A DNA stretch of 30,880 bases from CBFDBF01 sp050295355 (lineage in GTDB: Bacteria > Pseudomonadota > Gammaproteobacteria > Chromatiales > Chromatiaceae): NCBI GenBank assembly GCA_050295355.1, contig JBNKPL010000016.1:1-30880 (forward strand), given 5' to 3'. The notes under the pieces are model-generated. The model did not search any database, was not told the origin of the DNA, and saw only the letters and a program-made list of their open reading frames with translations. Shown here in pieces: positions 15,570 to 22,643 of this stretch (position 1 is the first letter of the stretch; every line of letters begins with the position of its first letter). The translations under genes were made by a program, and so were the position numbers.

Positions 15570-15800
15570 AAAAATGGGCACCCTAATCCCGTTCGACGCA
15601 GCCGAGCACCGCAGCGATTTACGGATCAGGCCCGAAGGGGCGCCGCAAGGAAGCGGCGCCTCCATCGCGGGCGAGGGATCGCCCGTCGATGGAGCCCCGG
15701 AAATCGTGAGGCGCGCAGGGAACCCGTAGGGCAAGTCGCCGGGCGGTTTTTCTTTGGTGACTTTCTTTTGGGCGGCCAAAAGAAAGTTACTCGCAACCTC
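15570..15800. repeat. Highly structured dispersed repeat with three perfect-stem hairpins
   Basis: Between argS and priA. Stem 1 is 15639-15660: GGCGCCGC, loop AAGGAA, GCGGCGCC. Stem 2 is 15661-15693: 14 base pairs with one bulged T at 15686 and loop GGGA. Stem 3 is 15760-15787: ACTTTCTTTTG, loop GGCGGC, CAAAAGAAAGT. The minus-strand translation (with KKVTKEKPP) is of a kind often annotated as small hypothetical proteins around dispersed repeats in proteobacteria; I regard those frames as spurious. Function is unknown; structured RNA, a mobile-element remnant and a REP-like element are all possible. Confidence 0.6.
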
Positions 15801-15904
15801 TGCGCGAAAGGAAGAATAGAAAGCCAATCTCGACAGGTTGCGAAACTGGTTACCAATATGGACCAAGGCAAATGGTGGGACAGGGTCCCTCCCAACGAAT
15901 GCGG

Positions 15905-18115
15905 TCAGAACATCTCCTGCGGATCCACATCCACCGACCACCGCACCTGCCGCGCCGCTTTCAGTCCCCGCACCTTCGGCAACCACCAACCCAATAACTG
16001 CTGCAGCGCGGCCCGATGCGGCGCCTGCACCAGCAGATGGGCGCGATAGCGGCCCGCCCGCCGCTCCATGGGCGCCGGAACCGGCCCCCACAGTTCCACC
16101 CCCGCCTGTTTCATATCCGCCGCCAAATTCGCGGCCTGATCCAGAAACCGGGTAGCTACCCCCTCCTTTGATGCCTCGGCGCGCAGCAGCGCCTGGAAAC
16201 TGAAGGGCGGCAGACCGGCGGCCTGCCGCTCCGCCAGCGCCGCCCCGGCAAAGGATTCGTAACCACTGTGCACCAGGGTCTGCAGCAGCGGGTGTTCGGG
16301 GTGGCGGGTCTGGATCACCACCCGGCCCGGTTTTTCCGCCCGGCCCGCCCGGCCCGCCACCTGGGTAACCAGTTGCGCCATGCGCTCCCCGGCCCGGTAG
16401 TCGGCGCCGAACAGCCCCTGGTCCACATCCAGGATGCCCACCAGGGTCACGTCGGGAAAGTGGTGACCCTTGGCCAGCATCTGGGTCCCCAACAGCAGGG
16501 TGTGGCGCTTTTCATGGATCTCTTTCAGCAGCCGCTCCAGGCTCCCCTTGCGCCGGGTGGAGTCGCGGTCGATGCGGGCGATGGAGGCGTTCGGGAAACG
16601 TCCCGCCAGCACCTCTTCTAGCCGCTCGGTGCCCTGCCCCAGAGGATGCAGCTCTCCGCTCTTGCACTCGGGACACTGCTCATCGAGCCGCCGCTGGGAG
16701 CCGCAGTGGTGACACCAGAGGGTGTTGTTTCCCAGGTGCAGGGTCATGCGCGCATCGCAGCGGCGGCATTCGGCGATCCAGCCGCACTCGAAACAGGTGA
16801 TCTGCGGCGCGTAGCCGCGCCGATTGAGAAACAGCAGTACCTGATTGCCAGCGGCCAACGCCTCCTCCACCAGGCGGAACAGTGCTGGGGACATGCCGCC
16901 GTCGAGACGTACCGAACGGATATCGAGCAGGTCCAGCTTCGGCGGCCGGGCGTTCCCCGCCCGCTCCCTCAGACGCAGATGGCGGTAGCGGCCGTTGGTC
17001 ACGTTATTGAGACTCTCCAGCGAAGGGGTGGCGGAACCCAGCACCACCGGGCAGTCGCGGCGCTGTCCCAGCACCAGGGCGAGGTCGCGCGCGGAATAGC
17101 GAAACCCCTCCTGCTGTTTGAAGGAGAGATCGTGCTCCTCATCCACCACCACCAGTCCCAGCCGGGGAACGGGGGTAAAGATGGCGGAACGGGTCCCCAG
17201 CACCACCGCCGCCTCGCCCCGGGCGGAGGCGAGCCAGGCCCGCTCCCGCTCCAGGTCGGAGAGCGCGGAGTGCAGCATCACCACGGGGGCGGCCATACGG
17301 CGCCGAAAACGATCCAGCAGTTGCGGGGTGAGACCGATCTCCGGCACCAGCACCAGCACCTGCCGCCCGGCGGCGACCCTCTGCTCCGCCAGGGTCAGGT
17401 AGACCTCCGTCTTACCGCTGCCAGTAACGCCATCCAGCAGACAGGGGTGAAAACCCTCTTCCGCCAGCACGGCATCCACCGCCTGCCGCTGATCCGGATT
17501 CAGGTCAGGTGGTGTCTGTGGCGGCTGGGCGATGGAAGAAAAACCGGCGGCGCGGATCTCGCTCTGTTCCAGCCACCCCTTCTGCTGCAAGCCCCGCAGC
17601 ACCGCGCGGCACTCTCCGCAGTGACGGTAGATCTCCTCCTGGGCCATCTCCTCCCCCGCTGTCTCCTGCAACAGCCGCAGAATCGCCGCCTGGCGGGGCG
17701 CACGCGCCAATCCGTCCGGCCGCTGCCCGGCCCCCTCGGGGGTAAGCCTCCAGCCCGGCCGTCCCTCGGTCATGGGCGCCTTGCCCCGGCGCAGCCGCAA
17801 CGGCAGGGCGGCGGCCACCACCTCGCCCACGGGATGCCGATAGTATTCCGCCGCCCACAGCAGCAGGGCCAACTCCTCCGGCCCGAGCAGGGGCTCCCGG
17901 TCCAGCAGTTTCAGGGCGTGCTTCAACCGCCCGCGGGCCACCTGGCTTTCGCTCACCAGCTCCAGCAACAGACCACACCGCTCCCCGCGCCCGAAGGGAA
18001 CCATCAGCCGCTGGCCCGGGCGCAACATCTCCGCGGCCACCCCTTTCGGGGGCAGATAATCAAAAACGGAGTGGAGCGGGGCCGGCACGGCGACCCGAAG
18101 CAGGAGGGTAGACAT
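15905..18115 (-). CDS. priA: Primosomal protein N' (replication restart helicase)
   Basis: A 736-residue 3'-5' DNA helicase that reloads the replisome at stalled forks. The N-terminal 3'-BD is followed by the helicase core with Walker A GVTGSGKTEVY (from ~229) and the DEEHD box in LVVVDEEHDLSFKQQ. The inserted zinc-binding region has four CxxC pairs starting at C441 (CFEC, CRRC, CHHC, CPEC). Later motifs are LLGTQMLAKGHHFPDVTLV and QVAGRAGR. Length is normal. Its ATG lies only 14 bases from the end of a 320-bp inverted-repeat element, and no clear Shine-Dalgarno sequence is visible in those bases. The element therefore probably supplies or displaces the transcription and translation start signals. 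Confidence 0.97.
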   Translation of the reverse strand: MSTLLLRVAVPAPLHSVFDYLPPKGVAAEMLRPGQRLMVPFGRGERCGLLLELVSESQVARGRLKHALKLLDREPLLGPEELALLLWAAEYYRHPVGEVVAAALPLRLRRGKAPMTEGRPGWRLTPEGAGQRPDGLARAPRQAAILRLLQETAGEEMAQEEIYRHCGECRAVLRGLQQKGWLEQSEIRAAGFSSIAQPPQTPPDLNPDQRQAVDAVLAEEGFHPCLLDGVTGSGKTEVYLTLAEQRVAAGRQVLVLVPEIGLTPQLLDRFRRRMAAPVVMLHSALSDLERERAWLASARGEAAVVLGTRSAIFTPVPRLGLVVVDEEHDLSFKQQEGFRYSARDLALVLGQRRDCPVVLGSATPSLESLNNVTNGRYRHLRLRERAGNARPPKLDLLDIRSVRLDGGMSPALFRLVEEALAAGNQVLLFLNRRGYAPQITCFECGWIAECRRCDARMTLHLGNNTLWCHHCGSQRRLDEQCPECKSGELHPLGQGTERLEEVLAGRFPNASIARIDRDSTRRKGSLERLLKEIHEKRHTLLLGTQMLAKGHHFPDVTLVGILDVDQGLFGADYRAGERMAQLVTQVAGRAGRAEKPGRVVIQTRHPEHPLLQTLVHSGYESFAGAALAERQAAGLPPFSFQALLRAEASKEGVATRFLDQAANLAADMKQAGVELWGPVPAPMERRAGRYRAHLLVQAPHRAALQQLLGWWLPKVRGLKAARQVRWSVDVDPQEMF

Positions 18116-18129
18116 GGTTGAACTCTACT

Positions 18130-18449
18130 CTAGGGCCTGTTAACACTAATTGGATTGTCGGCGTTGTGGCTAAAAAAGCGCCAATCAAGGCGCGCTGAGC
18201 GAGGTTTGGTTGTTCCAAATGAGCGAGGCGCAAAGCTTACCGCTTCCTGCTTACGCACCTGACCTACATCCCTGTAGGCCACACCGAGTGGCGCTTTTTT
18301 AGCCGCAACCCGAAGGGCTGGGGCCATTTTCCCGCCCAGCTGCGTTGTCACTCGTTCATTTAGATTCACTAAACTTCTCTCCTTCCGCCTTGCTGGACGA
18401 AAAAATGGCCGCCAGCGACGATAATCCAATTAGTGTTAACAGGCCCTAG
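18130..18449. mobile_element. MITE-like element with 27-bp perfect terminal inverted repeats
   Basis: Bases 18130-18156 and 18423-18449 are exact reverse complements; the outer end reads CTAGGGCCTGTTAACACTAA. The 320-bp element is bounded by CTAG, so a target duplication cannot be told from the repeat itself. CTAG-like targets are used by some IS5-group elements. A second nested inverted repeat lies inside (GGCTAAAAAAGCGCC near 18168 and its complement near 18290), and a CCTACATCCCTGTAGG hairpin is also present. No transposase is encoded; the minus-strand frame across it is taken as spurious. This is a non-autonomous element. Confidence 0.8.
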
Positions 18450-18862
18450 ATAGGCCCCTTCCTTAAGAGCTCAATTCACCTGAAAACGCTAACTTGTTGT
18501 CCCTGTTGGAAGAAAATTTTTTTCCACAGAAGCTGTGGATAACTCTGTGGATTACCGCGAATAATCCCGCTTCGCCCCAGTCCTTTTGGGCGCCGGGGTT
18601 AAATTGACCATTTTTTAGCCACTTCTGTAAAATATAATAAAATCAACAGATTACATTTAATCTAGAGCGGGCCAGGCCCGGTTTTGGAACCGGTCCAGAC
18701 TTCAGGCGGGTTCTAAAGCCGTTTTGTGCATAACCGGAGCCGTGAGATCGATTTTTCACCTTCCTGTCAACCCCTTGACGCCACGGGGCGTATTACGGCG
18801 TGTGAACAGATCAAGGCGCCAGCCGACGGGGCGGCCGCGCGAAATGGCGACTGCGCCGGGAC
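18450..18862. other. Non-coding spacer upstream of the MITE and priA
   Basis: No credible gene. It contains a cluster of DnaA-box-like 9-mers at 18520-18554, then an AT-rich tract near 18625-18665, and GATCGATTTTT at about 18747. Both neighbouring genes read leftwards, so it should carry the original priA promoter and the 3' end region of the gene to the right. Confidence 0.55.
18520..18554. promoter_or_regulatory. Cluster of DnaA-box sequences
   Basis: Three 9-mers: TTTTCCACA at 18520-18528 (fits TTWTNCACA), TGTGGATAA at 18534-18542 (reverse complement of the perfect box TTATCCACA), and TGTGGATTA at 18546-18554 (one mismatch). The last two start 12 bases apart on the same strand. They could titrate DnaA, regulate priA, or be part of an origin-like site. 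No dnaA, gyrB, rpmH or mnmG gene is near. Confidence 0.5.
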
Positions 18863-20143
18863 CTACTCCTGGTCCTTTTTCTCGGACGGCTTGGGCAGAT
18901 AGACCTCGGCCCGCTGCAGGTGGTCGATCGGCACATGGGCGGTGATGGTGCCACGATGCACCCGCTGGTCCACGCTGATCTCACGGGCCGTCACATCGTC
19001 CAGCTCTCCCATCTTGGGGGTGGCATTCCCCTTCACATAGAGTTTCACGCGGCGTCCCAGGTATTTGCCCAGCTCGCCCTTGTCCACCTCCTGGTAGGTC
19101 CAGCGCACCCGCTTCTGATCCGCCAGGCCTTCGCCGCCCTCCACGTCCGGGCCACCTGTGGCGTTGAGGGAATAGCTGAGATCGGTCACCAGCTTGTCGT
19201 TGATGCTCACCTCCAGGTCCATCAGGTTGACCAGATCCTGCTGCCGAAACATGGCGAACTTTTCCATGGTGAAGTCTGGCGGCGGCATGGCGTCGATGCG
19301 CAAAGAACCGCCCTTGGTCACCAGTTCCCGCAACACATCCTTCAGGCCCGGACCCGGCACAAAACCCAGGTTCTTCATGTGATAGTAATCGCTGCGGGCG
19401 AACAGGGAATCGATGAACGCCTGCCGTTCCTGGCCATTGCTGTCCGCGCAGTGCTGCACCGCCTCCTGCATATACTCCTGCTCCAGGGTATACATTATTT
19501 TCACGTCTTCCAGCGCCGGCGGGGCGGCCATCATGTCCATGGCCCGGAGCGCCACGCCGCGCATACGGAAATCCATGGAAAAGGACTCAATCCCGGAAAC
19601 CGAATAATCAAACTCCGCCTTCAGCGTCCCGCTGTTGCGGTCGAACTCGTACCCCAGGCCGGCGTCGGCAATGATGGTGGAGTGGCCCAACTGCTCGATT
19701 TCGGAATGCTGCATAAGACCGCCAAGGGTACAGACCTTCTTCGGTTTTTTGGAACCGGAAGCGTCATCCTGATCGGTGAAAAAATCGGCGCTGGCGGGAA
19801 ACTCGGCGCCGATGATCCGGGCCGACAGCTTGGATGGCGGCTCGCCCTTATCCATACCGCTCATCAGCTCCACCAGGAAACTGTAATCTTCGCCCTGCAG
19901 TTCGAGGGCGCTGATATTGACGTTGAATCCAGTGGCGGGATGGGTGACCTCGATCCGCTCCACGGTAAGCTTCCCCCCGAGGTCGGACTTGACCCCGCCG
20001 TAGCTGATATCCGCATAGGGGATCGCCATTTCGATGAGCTTGTCCAGCTCGGAGGTGACGCGGTAGTGGACAAAGGCCTTTGCCGCGCCATACCCCACGG
20101 CCAGCAGGATGAGGGGGGCAAACAATAGCGTCCGTAGTTTCAC
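18863..20143 (-). CDS. Unrecognised exported or membrane-anchored protein
   Basis: A 426-residue protein with a GTG start and a good AAGGAG site about eight bases upstream. A single hydrophobic segment at ~6-20 (LLFAPLILLAVGYGAA) is either a signal peptide or an N-terminal anchor; the rest is soluble, mixed alpha/beta, without further membrane helices. A weakly acidic linker (DQDDASGSKKPKK) lies near residue 130. The overall layout (anchor, then a long periplasmic domain beginning with GGVKSDLGGKLTVERIEV) is reminiscent of DUF945/YdgA- or AsmA-like proteins, but I cannot confirm either family. It ends 413 bases before the MITE upstream of priA. Function unknown. Confidence 0.8.
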   Translation of the reverse strand: MKLRTLLFAPLILLAVGYGAAKAFVHYRVTSELDKLIEMAIPYADISYGGVKSDLGGKLTVERIEVTHPATGFNVNISALELQGEDYSFLVELMSGMDKGEPPSKLSARIIGAEFPASADFFTDQDDASGSKKPKKVCTLGGLMQHSEIEQLGHSTIIADAGLGYEFDRNSGTLKAEFDYSVSGIESFSMDFRMRGVALRAMDMMAAPPALEDVKIMYTLEQEYMQEAVQHCADSNGQERQAFIDSLFARSDYYHMKNLGFVPGPGLKDVLRELVTKGGSLRIDAMPPPDFTMEKFAMFRQQDLVNLMDLEVSINDKLVTDLSYSLNATGGPDVEGGEGLADQKRVRWTYQEVDKGELGKYLGRRVKLYVKGNATPKMGELDDVTAREISVDQRVHRGTITAHVPIDHLQRAEVYLPKPSEKKDQE

Positions 20144-20231
20144 GAGTCACTCCTTATTCGGCCGAATGCCAAGCCCAGACTATAAACGCAGTTCCCGCAG
20201 GAGAGAACCCTTGCTTTATTTTGCATTGAAA

Positions 20232-20254
20232 TACCACGCCGCTTGCGCGTGGTA
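20232..20254. promoter_or_regulatory. 8-bp inverted repeat in a divergent promoter region
   Basis: TACCACGC, seven-base loop, GCGTGGTA. It lies between the divergent starts at 20143 and 20266, 11 bases before the HNH ATG. It could be an operator or a 5'-leader hairpin. If the HNH gene instead starts at GTG 20329 it lies further upstream of it. Confidence 0.35.
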
Positions 20255-20265
20255 CGGTTCCGTGT

Positions 20266-20940
20266 ATGATCACCGCTAGCGGCAAAAAGGAGCGAATCCG
20301 CCCCTGCCGTCAAAGGCGACCCGTAACCGTGGCAGATCTACAGCAACAGATCCTGCGCACCGACATCGCCGGCATGCCCCTGGGCTGGATTGATTACCGG
20401 AATGCGGTGCGTCTCCACTGCCTTGGCCAGATCGCATACAGCTGCGGCCAAGTGCTGTTCCGTCTCCGTGGCGGCATCAACACCCACACCCGTCGGCGCA
20501 GCCGGGTAGAGATCAACACCATCATTGCCACCCACGGCAACAGCCGCGTGATGGAGAAGATGCGCGCCGGCTACGTACCTCCACTCGACAACCAGCCGCT
20601 ATTCCAGCGCGACGGCCATCTCTGCCTCTACTGCGGGGAAGAGTTTCCCGCGGAGCGCCTCTCCCGCGACCATGTGCGCCCCCTGAGCCAGGGCGGCCCC
20701 GATCACTGGAACAACGTAGTCACCGCCTGCGTGCGCTGCAACACCTACAAGGCGGGACGCACCCCGGAGGCGGCGGGGATGGAGCTGCTGGCCATTCCCT
20801 TCACCCCTACCCACGCGGAGTACATCTACCTGCAGGGCCGCAATGTCCTGGCCGACCAGATGGAGTTTCTGCGTTCCCACTTCCCGCGCAGCAGCCCCCT
20901 GCATGAGCGACTGGAACTCCATCGCCACTGCGATCTCTGA
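20266..20940 (+). CDS. HNH endonuclease family protein
   Basis: A 224-residue protein at most. The family-like region starts at ILRTDIAGMPLGWIDY, so the first ~25 residues are doubtful; GTG 20329 with AAAGG upstream is a good alternative start. The HNH nuclease domain has zinc-binding C120, C123, C155 and C158, the catalytic His in SRDHV (D135, H136), GGPDHWNNV (N149, N150), and CVRCN ending with N159. This type (N-terminal small domain plus HNH) is common in cyanobacteria and proteobacteria as a stand-alone gene, usually without a methylase, so it is not shown to be a restriction enzyme. Its substrate is unknown. The 3' end overlaps the next gene by 38 bases. Confidence 0.88.
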   Translation: MITASGKKERIRPCRQRRPVTVADLQQQILRTDIAGMPLGWIDYRNAVRLHCLGQIAYSCGQVLFRLRGGINTHTRRRSRVEINTIIATHGNSRVMEKMRAGYVPPLDNQPLFQRDGHLCLYCGEEFPAERLSRDHVRPLSQGGPDHWNNVVTACVRCNTYKAGRTPEAAGMELLAIPFTPTHAEYIYLQGRNVLADQMEFLRSHFPRSSPLHERLELHRHCDL

Positions 20941-21781
20941 GGCCACCGGCTCCCCCTTCGCAACGGCCCGCGCCACAGCCGTGGGCGGCGGCTGCATCAA
21001 CCGCGCCGTTCGGCTCGACGACGGCGAACGCCGCTTCTTCGTCAAATTGAATGATGCCAGGTTGCTGGAGATGTTCGAGGCCGAAGCGGCCGGCCTGGAG
21101 GAGATTGGGCAAAGCGCCACCCTGCGGGCGCCCCGCCCCGTCTGCTTCGGGATCGCGGGCAAAGAGGCCTATCTGGTGCTGGAACATTTGGACCTGGGCC
21201 GCAGTGGCGACAGCGCCAAGGCGGGCGCCCGGCTGGCGGCCATGCATCGTATCTCGAATGACCGCTTCGGATGGCGGAGAGATAACCACATCGGCGCCAC
21301 CCCGCAGCCCAACACCCCCACTGGCGACTGGATCGATTTCTGGCGCGACCGGCGGCTGGGCGTTCAGCTCGAACTGGCGTTTCGAAAAGGAGGCGGGGAC
21401 AGGCTGCGGCAACGGGGAGAGCAGCTGTTGGAGCGGTTTCCGGCATTGGTGGACCACGCGCCACGACCCTCCCTGCTGCACGGCGACCTGTGGGGCGGCA
21501 ACCTGGCTTATGACACCCGGGGCAGTCCCGTGGTGTTCGACCCGGCGGTCTACTACGGCGACCGTGAGGCGGACATCGCCATGACCGAGCTGTTCGGCGG
21601 ATTCGACCATCGCTTCTACGCCGCCTATGAGGAGAGCTGGCCCCTCGACCCCGGCTACCGGACCCGCAGGACCCTGTACAACCTCTACCACATCCTGAAC
21701 CACTTCAACCTGTTCGGTGGCGGTTATGGCGCGCAGGCGCTGGGGATGATCGACCGGCTGCTGGCGGAACTGGGGGATTAG
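20903..21781 (+). CDS. Fructosamine/ketosamine-3-kinase family protein
   Basis: A 292-residue cytoplasmic kinase with the aminoglycoside-phosphotransferase fold. I choose ATG 20903 (MSDWNSIATAI), which lies inside the preceding gene; the frame is open further upstream but homology starts here. Lys in FFVKLN is the ATP-binding lysine, SLLHGDLWGGN holds the catalytic loop (H193, D195), and VVFDPAVYYGDREAD the metal-binding D213. LELDHL-like LEHLDLG and FGWRRDNHIG segments are typical of fructosamine-3-kinase homologues. Such enzymes phosphorylate sugar adducts on protein lysines so that the adduct decays (deglycation). It ends three bases from the convergent next gene. Confidence 0.93.
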   Translation: MSDWNSIATAISEATGSPFATARATAVGGGCINRAVRLDDGERRFFVKLNDARLLEMFEAEAAGLEEIGQSATLRAPRPVCFGIAGKEAYLVLEHLDLGRSGDSAKAGARLAAMHRISNDRFGWRRDNHIGATPQPNTPTGDWIDFWRDRRLGVQLELAFRKGGGDRLRQRGEQLLERFPALVDHAPRPSLLHGDLWGGNLAYDTRGSPVVFDPAVYYGDREADIAMTELFGGFDHRFYAAYEESWPLDPGYRTRRTLYNLYHILNHFNLFGGGYGAQALGMIDRLLAELGD

Positions 21782-21784
21782 AAG

Positions 21785-22612
21785 CTAGCGCCGTGGTGGC
21801 GGCTGCGCATCCTCCGGCTCCGCGGGGATTTTGGATGGGTCCGCCGCCTTGCCGATCCAGGAATAAACCCGGCTCACCAGCGCCCGTTCCAGACGGTGAA
21901 AGAAGTGGTCGGCGCCGGTCATCCGCACCTGCCGGTAGGCGGTATTCTTGGCCATGCGGCCGGCGGCCGCCCGGCGTTTGGCGCTGTGCAGCACACTGTC
22001 GAGATCACGGCTCCCATAGAGATCAAACACGGGCAGTTCCACTTTAGCCAGCGCCTCCCCGGTCAAGATCGGTGACCCCTCCGGCTCCAGGGCCATGCCG
22101 ATCAGCACCAGCGCCCGGACCTCTTTCGGCGGTTTGGCGTCCGCCAGATAGTGCACCGCCATACGGCCGCCCAGGGAGTGGCCGAGCAGCACGATGTTCT
22201 TGATCTTGCGCTGCTTCAGGAACTCCACCGCGGCGGCGATGCGGGGGCCCCCTTCGGGGATCACCTGCTCATACATGCGCCAGTCGCTGTCCACCCCGGC
22301 CAGGGGCATCTGCAGGGAGAGGGTTTCCCAGCCCCGCTCGGCGAGACCGGTCCGCAAGGGCCGGATCACATCCGGCCAGTTGGGGTGGGCCTCGCGGTCG
22401 TGCAGCAATATCACCGCTCCCTTCGACAGGGGAGACATCACCTCCGTGTGGATGGCATAGAACTCCATCTCCCCCGCCTTCAGGGTCACCCCCTTGCCGA
22501 TCAGCAACTGGTTCTCCACCTCCGCTGCAAAGCGCTGCTCCCGGATCTGGTCCGAGGCCAGGGCGGCATGGGAAACCAGCAGTATCGAGATTAGTATCAG
22601 CGCTTTCCACAT
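21785..22612 (-). CDS. DUF3530 alpha/beta-hydrolase-fold protein, exported
   Basis: A 275-residue protein. The frame is open to 22654, but ATG 22612 has AGGA eight bases upstream and begins a clean signal peptide (MWKALILISILLVSHAALA). VILLHDREAHPNWPDVIRPLR is the oxyanion region, GHSLGG the nucleophile elbow with S146, and the acid and histidine lie in LYGSRD and TGADHFFHRLE. This matches DUF3530 proteins, common in gammaproteobacteria and predicted periplasmic. Substrate is unknown. The C-terminus is Pro-rich and may be disordered. The gene lies 31 bases downstream of the sensor gene at 22644 and may share its transcript. Confidence 0.88.
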   Translation of the reverse strand: MWKALILISILLVSHAALASDQIREQRFAAEVENQLLIGKGVTLKAGEMEFYAIHTEVMSPLSKGAVILLHDREAHPNWPDVIRPLRTGLAERGWETLSLQMPLAGVDSDWRMYEQVIPEGGPRIAAAVEFLKQRKIKNIVLLGHSLGGRMAVHYLADAKPPKEVRALVLIGMALEPEGSPILTGEALAKVELPVFDLYGSRDLDSVLHSAKRRAAAGRMAKNTAYRQVRMTGADHFFHRLERALVSRVYSWIGKAADPSKIPAEPEDAQPPPRR

Positions 22613-22643
22613 AACTGAATTCCTGGGCGACAAATCATTTACA

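Noticed and set aside
13664..15586. 640-codon open frame antisense to argS
   Set aside because: It mirrors a clear argS gene with all family motifs; such frames are common opposite GC-rich genes. The sequence is His/Gln/Val-rich without domain features.
15567..16091. Minus-strand frames in the structured repeat (KKVTKEKPP type)
   Set aside because: They cross the hairpins and run into priA in another frame; such frames are commonly annotated around dispersed repeats and lack a ribosome site.
16646..18121. 491-codon open frame antisense to priA
   Set aside because: A shadow of priA, with no ribosome site and low-complexity Gln/Arg/Pro/Gly content.
18130..18429. 99-codon minus-strand frame inside the MITE
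   Set aside because: It spans the terminal repeat and nested stems, so it is best read as a by-product of the repeat. No transposase motif.
18450..18862. Chromosomal origin (oriC)
   Set aside because: DnaA boxes are present, but typical flanking genes are missing and only one box is perfect; kept as a finding, not annotated as an origin.
18920..20128. 402-codon open frame antisense to the exported protein gene
   Set aside because: The minus-strand gene has a good ribosome site and signal sequence; this frame has neither.
20266..20940. Restriction-modification system
   Set aside because: The HNH protein has no methyltransferase or specificity gene nearby; neighbours are a kinase and a divergent exported protein.
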